Source of the DNA: Bradyrhizobium sp. ISRA430
Lineage (GTDB): Bacteria > Pseudomonadota > Alphaproteobacteria > Rhizobiales > Xanthobacteraceae
Length of the DNA stretch: 64,000 nt
NCBI RefSeq assembly: GCF_029909975.1
Contig: NZ_CP094516.1
Location: 744,001-808,000, forward strand
Direction of reading: 5' to 3'
Below are positions 1 through 11,623 of this stretch, piece by piece (position 1 is the stretch's first letter; each line of letters starts with the position of its first letter). Below the pieces are notes generated by a model. That model had not been told where the DNA came from. It ran no database searches and saw only the letters and a program-made list of their open reading frames with translations. A program made the position numbers and the translations under genes.

Positions 1-1
1 G

Positions 2-397
2 CACGAAGGTGAATTTCCGCGCCTGTTCTCCGACCTCAGCAACAAGCACCCCGGCCGCTCGAAGCTCGAGCGTGTCCGCGCCGCGGCCGAACGCTCGAGC
101 GCGGTCGTGCTGCTGAAGGGCCCGGACACCACCGTTGCCGCGCCCGATGGCCGCGCCGCCATCGCAGCCAACGCACCGCCATGGCTCGCCACCGCCGGCG
201 CCGGCGACGTGCTCTCCGGCATCGTTGCCGGCCTTCTTGCCCAGGGCGTACCGGCGTTCGAGGCCGCCAGCATCGGCGTGTGGATGCATGGCGAGGCGGC
301 CAGCGAAGCGGGCCCCGGGCTGATCGCGGAAGACCTGACCGAGACGCTGCCGGCCGTGCACCGGCGGATCTATGACGCGCTGGGGGTGGAGTACTGA
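2..397 (+). CDS. nnrD: NAD(P)H-hydrate dehydratase (C-terminal part, cut by window edge)
   Basis: This is the 3' end of a gene that starts before the window; the frame is open from base 2 to a TGA at 395-397 (131 residues visible). The visible part carries the signature of the ribokinase-like ADP/ATP-dependent NAD(P)HX dehydratase, with the [20 protein letters not shown] motif, in which the Gly-Asp pair forms the anion hole and catalytic base. The family repairs hydrated NADH and NADPH in the cytoplasm. Many bacterial versions are fused to an N-terminal epimerase (nnrE); whether this one is fused cannot be seen. It converges on the next gene with a gap of only four bases. Confidence 0.88.
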   Translation, partial: HEGEFPRLFSDLSNKHPGRSKLERVRAAAERSSAVVLLKGPDTTVAAPDGRAAIAANAPPWLATAGAGDVLSGIVAGLLAQGVPAFEAASIGVWMHGEAASEAGPGLIAEDLTETLPAVHRRIYDALGVEY

Positions 398-401
398 AGC
401 T

Positions 402-1715
402 TCACTCCACCGCGTACCAGCGCACGAGGCGCGGCGCGGCCCAGTCGGTTGCGACGGACTCGATCAGCCAGCGGCCGGGCGTGCTCGTTGCGAAAGCAAT
501 GCGCTGGGTCTGGCCGGGCTCAATCGCGAGCGTGTCGAGCCAGTAGGGCTTCCAGCCGTCGTCGAGTCGATCGAGCAGGCGGAAGTGGTGGCCGTGCAGG
601 TGGAAGACGGTCGCGATGGCGGCGATGTTCTTCAGTGCCAGCACGACAGTGCGGCCGGCCTTGGCGCGGAAGGCGGGGGCTGCCGAGGCAGAGAAGCTCG
701 ACGGGCGCACCCAGCCGGTTAGCCCCAGCGCGACATCGAACCGCAGGGCGCCCCCGAGGTCGAGATTGGCAGGGAGGCCGTTGGAGGGCAGCGGGGCCGG
801 GGGCGAAAGGCGGCTCGGGCGGAGCGGCGGCTCGGCTGACATCAGGAGCCGGGCGATCGGACGGGCCTCCTTGCCATCATGCAGCAGGATCGGCGCCGTG
901 GAGCCCGGCGCCGTTGTGCCGTCGAGAAAAACGTCGGCCCGGCCGCCGGGCGCCAGCACCAGGGCGCCGTTGCGGGCGGTGAAGGGTTCGGCCGGCTGGC
1001 CGTCCAGGGCCATGACCAGGACGTCAGCGCCCTCGAATTTGACCGCAATGACAGCGCGTTGGCAGCCGTTGATCATGCGCAGCCTGAGCCGCTCGTTCGC
1101 TCGGAGGGTGAAGTCCGGCGCAATCTTGCCGTTGACGGTGAAGACCGGCGCGATCTCGCCCCCGGCGGCGCCCGGGAGAAGTGCGGTGCCGTCCGGGGCC
1201 AGGCGCCAGTCCTCCACCAGGAAGGGCTCGTCACGGTCGACCTCGGACGGCTCGGACTCCTGAACAATAATGGGAAGTGGCCGGACCGGCTGGTTCAGAC
1301 CATCGTCCAGCAGGCGAAGGTCGGCCATCAGGATTCCGGCATGAGGCATTGAAAGAATTGAGGTTTCCGTCCCTCCTGAGGTGACCGTTGAGCCCGCGAG
1401 CAGCGGTTCGGCCGCGCTTGCCCCGTCGAGCCCGTACCAGGCCGGGGCAACCGGGACAGGCAGGTCGTTCCGGAGTGTCACCTCGCAGCGCTCGCCGCGC
1501 TTGAGACGGACGTCGCCGCCGGGATTTAAGGCTGCCAGCTCCCAGATCGGTGTAGCCGGCTGAGCCGACCTCAGTGCCAGCGTTGCCGGCCTGGCCTGGA
1601 GGGCGAGCCGGGCAGTCGCGGCTGAAGTTGCGCCGCCGGCAATCAACCCCGCCGCCGAGGCTCCCAGGCCGGCCAGAACATCGCGTCGGGTGGGCGCAAA
1701 AAATGTTGTCGTCAT
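402..1715 (-). CDS. Tat-exported multicopper oxidase-like protein with missing copper ligands
   Basis: The 437-residue protein has an N-terminal twin-arginine signal (TRRDVLAGLG, Arg10-Arg11), which decides the start; a longer frame reaching 2276 would run through tRNA-Leu and into tig. Cupredoxin domains of the multicopper oxidase/FtsP type follow. The C-terminal HLHGHHF motif is present (about 372-378), but the other copper motifs are not. The usual HWHG is AWYG, the usual WYHPH is replaced by MADLR, and the terminal HCHIxxH is replaced by ESVATDW. It is therefore probably not a normal laccase. A structural role like that of copper-free FtsP/SufI, or a single remaining copper site, are alternatives. 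Stand-alone gene, convergent with nnrD. Confidence 0.82.
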   Translation of the reverse strand: MTTTFFAPTRRDVLAGLGASAAGLIAGGATSAATARLALQARPATLALRSAQPATPIWELAALNPGGDVRLKRGERCEVTLRNDLPVPVAPAWYGLDGASAAEPLLAGSTVTSGGTETSILSMPHAGILMADLRLLDDGLNQPVRPLPIIVQESEPSEVDRDEPFLVEDWRLAPDGTALLPGAAGGEIAPVFTVNGKIAPDFTLRANERLRLRMINGCQRAVIAVKFEGADVLVMALDGQPAEPFTARNGALVLAPGGRADVFLDGTTAPGSTAPILLHDGKEARPIARLLMSAEPPLRPSRLSPPAPLPSNGLPANLDLGGALRFDVALGLTGWVRPSSFSASAAPAFRAKAGRTVVLALKNIAAIATVFHLHGHHFRLLDRLDDGWKPYWLDTLAIEPGQTQRIAFATSTPGRWLIESVATDWAAPRLVRWYAVE

Positions 1716-1819
1716 GGCCCGATGCGGATCACGCTGCGCTGGATAAGTCCAGCCGTCGTGCCTACTTGAACTGTGCCTCCAACCGGCCATTTTTTTGCTG
1801 CGAACAGTCGGGCGCATGC

Positions 1820-1852
1820 TATAAGCCCGGCCGCCCGCGGCATCGCGGCCGG
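1820..1852 (+). promoter_or_regulatory. Candidate tRNA-Leu promoter -10 and GC-rich hairpin
   Basis: TATAAG at 1820-1825 resembles a -10 box, with TTGCTG at 1795-1800 as a weak -35 (spacing 19). An 8-bp inverted repeat CCGGCCGC/GCGGCCGG (1827-1834 and 1845-1852) follows directly before the tRNA. Function is inferred from position only. Confidence 0.3.
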
Positions 1853-1870
1853 TCTTGATGCAAATTTCAC

Positions 1871-1955
1871 GCGGGCGTGGCGGAACTGGTAGACGCGCTG
1901 GATTTAGGTTCCAGTGACGAAAGTTGTGGGGGTTCGAGTCCCTCCGCCCGCACCA
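1871..1955 (+). tRNA. tRNA-Leu (anticodon UAG)
   Basis: An 85-base cloverleaf can be folded by eye. The acceptor GCGGGCG pairs with CGCCCGC, the anticodon stem CTGGA/TCCAG encloses the loop TTTAGGT with anticodon TAG, and the T arm contains GGTTCGAGTCC. There is a long variable arm as expected for a class II tRNA, and the CCA end is encoded. It reads CUA leucine codons. Confidence 0.96.
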
Positions 1956-2133
1956 AGCGCTTTCAGCGTTTGCACGGATTACCGAAGGGCCTGCTTCCTC
2001 GCGGATATTTTTCCGTCGGCGGCCAGGTCCGATGAACCACCGGCGGGAGGCGTTAGCCTTCACGCCGGATCGATTGATGACAACGTCCCGACGCAATGCG
2101 CGCCGGGACCGAACGAGAAGAAGATTGGACGCC

Positions 2134-3495
2134 ATGCAGGTCACAGAGACCCTCTCGGAAGGTTTGAAGCACGAGTTCAAGATCAGCGTTCCCGCGTCTG
2201 ATCTCGATGCCAAAGCCGATGCCAAAATCGTCGATCTCAAGGACAAGGTCCGTCTCAACGGCTTCCGTCCGGGCAAGGTGCCGGTCGCTCACCTCAAGAA
2301 GGTCTATGGCCGTTCGGTGATGGCCGAGACCATTGACCAGACCATTCGCGATACCAACACGCAGCTATTCTCCGAGCGCGGCTTCCGCCTTGCGACCGAG
2401 CCGAAGATCACGATGCCGACCGAGCAGAAAGAGGTCGAGGAGCTGCTCTCGGGCAAGTCCGACCTGACCTACACGGTCGCGATCGAAGTGGTGCCGCCGA
2501 TCGCGCTCGCCGACTTCAAGGGCTTCCAGGTCGAGAAGCCCGTCGCCGATGTCTCCGACACTGATGTTGACGAGGCGATCAAGCGCATCGCCGATTCCAA
2601 CCGCGGCTATGCCGCCAAGGGCGAGGGCGCGAAGGCCGCCTCCGGCGACCGCGTCACCGTCAACTTCAAGGGCAGCATCAACGGTGAAGCCTTCGAGGGC
2701 GGCACGGGTGAGGGCATCCAGGTCGTGATCGGCTCCAACACCTTCATCCCGGGCTTCGAGGAGCAACTCATCGGCATCGCGGCGGGCGAGACCCGCACGC
2801 TGAAGGTGTCGTTCCCCAAGAACTACATGAACGACAAGCTCGCCGGCCAGCCGGCCGAGTTCGAGACCACCGCGACGCTGGTCGAAGCGCCGCAGGATGT
2901 CGCCATCGATGACGAGTTCGCCAAGTCGCTCGGCCTTGAGTCGCTGGACAAGCTGAAGGAGGCCGCGCGCGAGCGGCTCGCCGCCGAGTTCGCGACCGCG
3001 ACGCGCCAGCGTGTCAAGCGCGCGCTGCTCGATCGCCTCGACGAGGCGCATCGCTTCGACGCGCCGCCCTCGCTGGTCGACGAGGAATTCAATCTGATGT
3101 GGAACTCGGTCAAGGCCGAGATGGACTCCGCCGGCAAGACCTTCGCCGACGAGAACACCACGGAAGATGCGGCGAAGGAGGAGTACCGCAAGATCGCCGA
3201 CCGCCGCGTGCGGCTCGGCCTCGTGCTGTCGGAGATCGGCGAGAAGAACAAGATCACCGTGACCGACGACGAGGTGGGTCGCGCCGTGATCGAGCGTGCT
3301 CGCCAGATGCCCGGCCGCGAGAAGGAGGTCTGGGACTTTTACCGCAACAACGCCAACGCGCTGGCCCAGCTTCGTGCACCGATCTATGAGGACAAGGTCG
3401 TCGACTTCATCCTCGAGCTCGCCAATGTGACCGAGAAGAAGGTTTCGCGCGAGGATCTCTACAAGGATGACGAGGCGGACAAGACTGCTGCCTGA
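2134..3495 (+). CDS. tig: Trigger factor (ribosome-associated chaperone / prolyl isomerase)
   Basis: The 453-residue protein matches the usual trigger factor length and domain order. The N-terminal ribosome-binding domain has the signature GFRPGKVP (about 43-50), the central FKBP-type prolyl isomerase domain spans about 160-250 ([18 protein letters not shown]), and the C-terminal helical chaperone domain follows. The ATG at 2134 was chosen because it gives the standard [15 protein letters not shown] start; earlier in-frame starts lie within or just after tRNA-Leu. Trigger factor binds ribosomal protein L23 and shields nascent chains. It opens the tig-clpP-clpX-lon protein quality-control block. 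Confidence 0.97.
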   Translation: MQVTETLSEGLKHEFKISVPASDLDAKADAKIVDLKDKVRLNGFRPGKVPVAHLKKVYGRSVMAETIDQTIRDTNTQLFSERGFRLATEPKITMPTEQKEVEELLSGKSDLTYTVAIEVVPPIALADFKGFQVEKPVADVSDTDVDEAIKRIADSNRGYAAKGEGAKAASGDRVTVNFKGSINGEAFEGGTGEGIQVVIGSNTFIPGFEEQLIGIAAGETRTLKVSFPKNYMNDKLAGQPAEFETTATLVEAPQDVAIDDEFAKSLGLESLDKLKEAARERLAAEFATATRQRVKRALLDRLDEAHRFDAPPSLVDEEFNLMWNSVKAEMDSAGKTFADENTTEDAAKEEYRKIADRRVRLGLVLSEIGEKNKITVTDDEVGRAVIERARQMPGREKEVWDFYRNNANALAQLRAPIYEDKVVDFILELANVTEKKVSREDLYKDDEADKTAA

Positions 3496-3533
3496 GAGCT
3501 TTGAGGCAGTCTTCTGTTAAGGATGATCGGCAC

Positions 3534-3573
3534 AAGAGGTCCAGCTAGCCAGGTGGCCGGCTGGGCCTCTTTG
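3534..3573 (+). terminator. Hairpin terminator after tig
   Basis: A 12-bp stem AAGAGGTCCAGC (3534-3545) pairs with GCTGGGCCTCTT (3560-3571) with one G-U pair, and a short T run follows. A weaker hairpin (about 3481-3513) overlaps the tig stop codon. Confidence 0.6.
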
Positions 3574-3623
3574 CGCGAATCAGCTTCAACTCCCGCGTGG
3601 ATTAAGCCTTAATTCGGTCCGCA

Positions 3624-3650
3624 CTTGTCTGGCGCGAATTGGGCTATATC
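3624..3650 (+). promoter_or_regulatory. Candidate heat-shock promoter for clpP
   Basis: CTTGTCT (3624-3630), 13 bases, then CTATATC (3644-3650) fits the general layout of sigma-32/RpoH promoters (CTTG near -35 and a CxxxATxT-like -10). It lies about 120 bases before clpP, a gene commonly heat-induced. This is a pattern match by eye, not a measured start site. Confidence 0.4.
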
Positions 3651-3771
3651 TGTGGCTTCATCCGCTACCCAAGCCTTCTACGAAAGTTCCTGCATCACGG
3701 GACATTCATCGGCCTTCCGGCAAATCCAGCGAGAGCTGGCGATGTCCGTCTCCGAAAACCCTAGGTGACTC

Positions 3772-4407
3772 ATGCGCGATCCGGTTGAAACCTATATGAA
3801 CCTCGTGCCCATGGTGGTCGAGCAGACCAACCGTGGCGAGCGCGCCTACGACATTTTCTCGCGCCTGTTGAAGGAGCGCATCATCTTCGTGACCGGACCA
3901 GTCGAGGACGGCATGTCGACGCTGATCGTCGCGCAGCTCCTGTTCCTTGAGGCGGAAAATCCGAAGAAAGAAATCTCGATGTACATCAACTCGCCGGGCG
4001 GCGTGGTGACGTCGGGCCTTGCGATCTACGACACCATGCAGTTCATCCGCCCGCCGGTCTCGACGCTGTGCACCGGCCAGGCGGCCTCGATGGGCTCGCT
4101 GCTGCTTGCCGCCGGCGAGAAGGACATGCGCTTCTCGCTGCCGAACGCGCGCATCATGGTGCACCAGCCCTCCGGCGGCTTCCAGGGCCAAGCCACCGAC
4201 ATCATGCTGCACGCCCAGGAAATCCTGAATCTGAAAAAGCGGCTCAACGAGATCTACGTCAAGCACACCGGCCAGACCTACAAGTCGATCGAGGACGCGC
4301 TGGAGCGCGACAAGTTCCTGACCGCCGTCGACGCCAAGGAGTTCGGTCTGGTCGACAAGGTGATCGACAAGCGCGCCGAGGAGCCGGCGCCTGCGAAAGC
4401 CCCGTAG
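3772..4407 (+). CDS. clpP: ATP-dependent Clp protease proteolytic subunit ClpP
   Basis: The 211-residue serine peptidase has an intact triad: Ser106 in GQAASMGS, His131 in MVHQPSGG and Asp180 in ALERDKFL. The oxyanion strand SPGG is at about 74-77. It forms the barrel-shaped proteolytic chamber that works with ClpX (next gene) and ClpA. The C-terminus carries a short Ala/Pro tail (EEPAPAKAP). It is separated from clpX by 449 bases with a good terminator, so the two are probably not one simple transcript. Confidence 0.98.
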   Translation: MRDPVETYMNLVPMVVEQTNRGERAYDIFSRLLKERIIFVTGPVEDGMSTLIVAQLLFLEAENPKKEISMYINSPGGVVTSGLAIYDTMQFIRPPVSTLCTGQAASMGSLLLAAGEKDMRFSLPNARIMVHQPSGGFQGQATDIMLHAQEILNLKKRLNEIYVKHTGQTYKSIEDALERDKFLTAVDAKEFGLVDKVIDKRAEEPAPAKAP

Positions 4408-4856
4408 GATTACCACCATTGCACCGGCGATCCCTGCAATTGCAGGGGATCGTCAGGGCCGCGTTCACGTTAAGGACGTGTTCGCAAGGGCGCAAAACGG
4501 ACTTTTGCGCCCTGCAGCAAGCAGAAAGTTCCGCTTTCGTGCTTGTTTTTCGTGGCAATCCAGCAACGCGCGCGCGATTTCGATCACTTCTTCCGTGCCA
4601 AGACGTGAAATCACGGTATTGTCACGGGTAGCCAGCGACTCCCTGATTAGCGAATTCTTGATAGTCGGGTGACAGCATGGTTGGCTACGCTTGATCGGCT
4701 ATGATCGCGGGAGAATCGAGTGACCGTGATTCGCACGGGATGTAACGCGTAGGGTCTTTTTTGGTACGGAATTTGCTCTATTTGAACCTTATGCCGGCGA
4801 GTGTGTCGGGGTGAGGCGATCGAGCGGACGGGATCGAACCGCGGACGGAGACAGGA
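4408..4856. other. 449-base clpP-clpX intergenic region with stacked inverted repeats
   Basis: No gene is supported here. Visible structures are an imperfect palindrome at 4428-4452 (CGATCCCTGCAA/TTGCAGGGGATCG), a perfect 10-bp inverted repeat at 4488-4512 (GGGCGCAAAA, loop CGGAC, TTTTGCGCCC) and the terminator at 4518-4550. The rest (4551-4856) presumably holds the clpX promoter, which I could not place confidently. Confidence 0.7.
4518..4550 (+). terminator. Rho-independent terminator downstream of clpP
   Basis: The stem CAAGCAGAAAG (4518-4528) pairs with CTTTC-G-TGCTTG (4534-4545, one bulged G) around loop TTCCG and is followed immediately by five T. Confidence 0.75.
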
Positions 4857-6128
<1,272 letters not shown>

Positions 6129-6449
6129 ATTGCGGCGCTGGCACGCTCCAATCGTCTCAATCTGAACTTATGGCTGCGGAATTCTCCGCAGCCAATGTTG
6201 CGTCGCTCACTTGTGTCGTAAGCGCCGAATGGCGCGCATTTTTCAATGACTTGACACCCCCCGGGGCGATAGCCACCTAATGTCGGCGGCGAGTGAGATT
6301 TCTCTTCAAGATTCGCCTCAGTTACGATCCGGCGATGCCGATCCGTCTGACAAGGACCGACCGGTTTTGCGGATCATCTCGGCACCTTGTGGCGGTTGCG
6401 CATAAGCAAGCGGACTGCGTGCAAGGGGGCAAAGCAAAAGGAAAAGGCC
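6129..6449. other. 321-base clpX-lon intergenic region
   Basis: No gene is seen. It contains a perfect hairpin TGGCTGCGGA-ATTC-TCCGCAGCCA at 6171-6194 (no T run, so possibly a weak terminator or a mRNA-stabilising stem) and the candidate lon promoter near 6250. Confidence 0.65.
6250..6281 (+). promoter_or_regulatory. Candidate lon promoter with heat-shock-like -35
   Basis: CTTGACA at 6250-6256 fits both RpoD (TTGACA) and RpoH (CTTGA) -35 boxes. CCACCTAAT (6273-6281) is the best -10 candidate, but the match is poor. Assignment is tentative. Confidence 0.35.
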
Positions 6450-8873
<2,424 letters not shown>

Positions 8874-8891
8874 GGTTCAGCGAAAGATGAT

Positions 8892-8923
8892 AAAACGGCG
8901 CCTTCGGGCGCCGTTTTTGTTTT
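8892..8923 (+). terminator. Rho-independent terminator of lon
   Basis: A perfect 11-bp stem AAAACGGCGCC/GGCGCCGTTTT closes a TTCG tetraloop and continues into TTTTTGTTTT. Confidence 0.92.
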
Positions 8924-8952
8924 GGAGGCGATTTCCTAGGGAGGGCAGACCC

Positions 8953-9357
8953 ATGCAGATCGACGGGCAATGCCATTGCGGCCGGATCACCTATGAGGCC
9001 GAGATCGACCCCGACGCCGTCTCGGTCTGCCATTGCACCGATTGCCAGGCCCTGAGCGGCTCGCCGTTCCGGGTGACCGCGATCTGCTCCAGGCAGGCGA
9101 TCCGGCTGACCAGCGGCACGCCAAAGGTCTACGGCAAGCACGGCGACAATGGCCGGATGCGCTTCCAGCACTTTTGCGGGAACTGCGGGGCTCCGCTGTT
9201 CACGAGCGGCGAGGGCGACCAGGCCGACGATTGGGGCATTCGCTGGGGCAGCATCCGCCAGCGCGATGCCTTGCGGCCGGTCAGGCAGATCTGGTGCCAG
9301 TCGGCCGCGGCGTGGATCGATTCCGTTCCCGGCCTGCCGGGCCGGCCGCAGGATTGA
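8953..9357 (+). CDS. GFA family (CENP-V/GFA domain) zinc protein
   Basis: The 134-residue protein has the cysteine pattern of the GFA fold: CHCG near residue 7, CHCTDCQ at about 29-35 and CGNCG at about 76-80. These are two zinc sites. The family was named after a formaldehyde-glutathione condensing activity, but most members have unproven substrates, so no reaction is assigned. The ATG at 8953 is preceded by GGGAGGG at a good distance; an earlier in-frame start at 8887 lies inside the lon terminator and is rejected. Confidence 0.85.
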   Translation: MQIDGQCHCGRITYEAEIDPDAVSVCHCTDCQALSGSPFRVTAICSRQAIRLTSGTPKVYGKHGDNGRMRFQHFCGNCGAPLFTSGEGDQADDWGIRWGSIRQRDALRPVRQIWCQSAAAWIDSVPGLPGRPQD

Positions 9358-9420
9358 CGTCGAGGTCGCTAGGGCTGGGCACTTGCCCCTTCGGGGCACG
9401 TAGGGCTAAAGAGGCGGCGA

Positions 9421-9497
9421 GGGCGGTTAGCTCAGCCGGTTAGAGCATCTCGTTTACACCGAGAGGGTCCGCGGTTCGAATCCGTGACCGCCCACCA
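9421..9497 (+). tRNA. tRNA-Val (anticodon UAC)
   Basis: A 77-base cloverleaf: acceptor GGGCGGT pairs with ACCGCCC, D arm GCTCAGCCGGTTAGAGC, anticodon loop TTTACAC (anticodon TAC) on stem TCTCG/CGAGA, T loop TTCGAAT, encoded CCA. Confidence 0.96.
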
Positions 9498-9722
9498 GCC
9501 TTCGCTCGCTTCGCGAGCTACGGCTGGGCAAGCCAGCCCCAACACCGATGTCGCGAAGCGAGCAAAGGCTGCCGCGCCGAAGGCCAACGGGTGAAGGCGG
9601 GCTTTTCGCCGCGAGCTGCGGCCGGGCGAACCAACTTTCCTTCCCGCGCGTCCTGGATTGGCAGGCCAGCACCTGGTGTGGCAACAAAAAGAAGACGGAC
9701 ACCGGCGCTCGCGCGGCGAGCC

Positions 9723-9950
9723 TCAATGGCTGAGTTCCGCCTCGACCGCGCGCAGTCCGTCGGATGTAATCCTGTACTGATCGCCTTGCGCCGTCATCCA
9801 TCCGGACCTGACCATCTCACGGGCTGTATGTATCGAACAGACCGGGTGACTGGCTCCGGGGTGGTACAGCCTGTCGCTTCGGACAATCAGGTGTCCATAG
9901 AGCTGCGCTTGACGCAGTGCTCGGCACATCGTCGGCGAAGGCTTGTCCAT
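9723..9950 (-). CDS. Small winged-helix-like protein of unknown function
   Basis: A 75-residue frame with a coherent composition and a C-terminal stretch (VRSGWMTAQGDQYRITSDGL) that resembles the recognition helix and wing of short winged-helix proteins. No family could be named. It stands alone on the minus strand between tRNA-Val debris and the next small gene. It may be a DNA-binding protein; a chance frame cannot be excluded at this length. Confidence 0.5.
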   Translation of the reverse strand: MDKPSPTMCRALRQAQLYGHLIVRSDRLYHPGASHPVCSIHTAREMVRSGWMTAQGDQYRITSDGLRAVEAELSH

Positions 9951-10244
9951 CTCTGGTCAAGCGCGGCCGCAGCGAATGTTCCTACGGCGTCGGTGCTTTT
10001 GAAGCATCTGGAGTTTGATTCGTGGGAGCCTGTCCTTGCTCAGCGAGCTGCGGCTGATGAGGCAACCACGGCCCGATTGATCGGCCCACTAGGCAGCCGG
10101 CGGCCGTCCTTCCTCGCCGAGCCTGGGGCCCGACGCCCGAAAGAGGCCTTCGGGACGTCCAAAATTACCTTTTTTCGGTCATCTTTTCGATCGCCGTCCG
10201 AACCACGGTTTTGGCTCCCTGCATCAGCGTGGAGTATCGCCGAG

Positions 10245-10436
10245 ATGAGTGATCTTCGCATCAAGCTGGAAAGGTACGAGGCCAAAGCCGCCCACTGCAT
10301 GAAAGCGGCTCAAGAAGCTCCTGATGAGGCCGGTCGGGCCTTTTACGAGGAGCTTGCTCACTACTACGACGAGCTGGCAACGGACTTCCGCCGTGTCCTT
10401 GCGAAGCGTACCGGAGTCTCGCTGGCGGCCGAATGA
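10245..10436 (+). CDS. Small helical protein of unknown function
   Basis: A 63-residue protein starting MSDLRIKLERYEAKAAHCM. It is predicted almost entirely helical, with heptad-like Ala, Leu and Tyr spacing, and is the kind of short conserved hypothetical common in Bradyrhizobium. The ATG at 10245 has a nearby GGAG; the longer open frame upstream (from 9591) has no such coherence. The 294 bases before it (9951-10244) show no gene. Confidence 0.65.
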   Translation: MSDLRIKLERYEAKAAHCMKAAQEAPDEAGRAFYEELAHYYDELATDFRRVLAKRTGVSLAAE

Positions 10437-10547
10437 TCGGCGTAGCGCAGGTCGGCAGTTAAATCCTCTCGCCGTCTCTCAACCTCTGACGCCGTGCCGC
10501 GCGGCGTGAGCGCAAGAACGTCTCGCTGACAGGTGGACCGAAGAGGC

Positions 10548-10565
10548 CGCCGTCAGTTGACGGCG
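10548..10565. repeat. Short inverted repeat before the methyltransferase gene
   Basis: CGCCGTCAGTTGACGGCG folds into a stem of about 7-8 bp followed by TCTTTGTATTT, so it may be a weak terminator reading into the methyltransferase leader. Confidence 0.35.
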
Positions 10566-10617
10566 TCTTTGTATTTCGGCATCGGGGTCGTTCGACCAAG
10601 TTGCCGGAGGGACTTCC

Positions 10618-11478
10618 ATGGAACAGCCAAGCGGACACGCGGAGAACGCCGACCAGATCGCCTATTGGAACGGACCGAGCGGGCAGCGCTGGGCCGATCG
10701 CCATGCGGCGCAGGAGAGTTTGCTCGGGCCGATCGCTGACGTGCTGATCGACCGCGCCAAGCCCAGGCCGGGCGAGCGCGTCCTTGATGTCGGCTGCGGC
10801 TCCGGTGCGACGACCTTCGCATTCGCGAAAGCGGTGGCGCCGAACGGGTTCGCGCTCGGCCTCGACGTATCAGACCCGATGCTGTCGCAGGCGCGTGCGC
10901 TGGCGCCCAAAGGCCTACCGCTCGATTTCGCGCTCGCGGATGCGACGGTCTATCCGTTCGAGCCGGCGAGCTTTGATCTCCTGGCCTCGCGCTTCGGCGT
11001 CATGTTCTTCGCCGATCCGATCGCATCCTTCACCAACCTTCGTCGTGCGTTGAAGCCGACCGGGCGGCTGGCCTTCATCTGCTGGCGCGAGCCGCGCGAA
11101 AACCCCTGGATGATGGCACCGCTGATGGCGGTCTACAAACACGTGCCGAAGATGCCGCCGGTCGGGCCCGAGGAGCCCGGTCCGTTCGCCTTCGCGTCGG
11201 AGGAGCGCGTGATGCGCATCCTCAGAGGCGCCGGCTTCGTCGATGTGGCGATGGAGCCGCACAATCTCGCGATGGACATAGCGATCGGCGGCGGGCTCGA
11301 AGCGGCCGTCGACGGTGCCTTGCAGATTGGCCCCGCCAGCCGCGCGCTTCAGGGCCACCCGCCGGAGACATATGCGGCCGCCAAGGCCTCGATCCGCGAG
11401 ACGCTCGCGCCGTTCGTGAAAGGGCAGTCGGTGGCCTTGCAGGGGGCGATCTGGACCGTCACGGCGAAGGCGGCGTAG
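10618..11478 (+). CDS. Class I SAM-dependent methyltransferase
   Basis: The 286-residue protein has a Rossmann methyltransferase fold: motif I VLDVGCGSGATT (about residues 59-70), acidic motif II LGLDVSDPM, and motif post-I FDLLASRFGVMFF. The C-terminal half is helical with a lid-like region. Substrate is unknown; the sequence resembles UbiE/COQ5-like methyltransferases of small molecules. A GGAGGG Shine-Dalgarno sequence lies just before the ATG (10618). It appears monocistronic. Confidence 0.87.
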   Translation: MEQPSGHAENADQIAYWNGPSGQRWADRHAAQESLLGPIADVLIDRAKPRPGERVLDVGCGSGATTFAFAKAVAPNGFALGLDVSDPMLSQARALAPKGLPLDFALADATVYPFEPASFDLLASRFGVMFFADPIASFTNLRRALKPTGRLAFICWREPRENPWMMAPLMAVYKHVPKMPPVGPEEPGPFAFASEERVMRILRGAGFVDVAMEPHNLAMDIAIGGGLEAAVDGALQIGPASRALQGHPPETYAAAKASIRETLAPFVKGQSVALQGAIWTVTAKAA

Positions 11479-11499
11479 AGGCCGCTGCTCACGCCGCGC

Positions 11500-11565
11500 C
11501 GTCATTACGAAGTAGAGTGCCGCCGTGGTGACAGACTGGATTGCTTCGCTGCGCTCGCAATGACG
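11500..11565. repeat. Palindromic dispersed repeat
   Basis: A 66-base element whose ends are inverted copies (CGTCATTACGA at 11500-11510 and TCGCAATGACG at 11555-11565). It contains GGATTGCTTCGCTGCGCTCG, an internal sequence I recognise as highly repeated in many alphaproteobacterial chromosomes. A second repeat-like fragment (GCCGTCATGCCCGGGCT) follows at about 11597-11613. No gene is present in 11479-11623. Confidence 0.6.
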
Positions 11566-11623
11566 ATGTGGATGCGTTCTTACGCTATGTTCTCTGCCGT
11601 CATGCCCGGGCTGAGCGAACCCC

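Noticed and set aside
1924..2133. 70-residue N-terminal extension of trigger factor
   Set aside because: It begins inside tRNA-Leu and the added residues do not resemble the family.
1716..2276. N-terminal extension of the multicopper oxidase-like frame to 624 residues
   Set aside because: It runs antisense through tRNA-Leu and into the start of tig; the Tat signal fixes the start at 1715.
9454..9801. Minus-strand 115-residue frame over tRNA-Val
   Set aside because: The end GGHGFEPRTLSV is the usual antisense translation of a tRNA, and the rest is Arg/Ser-rich low-complexity.
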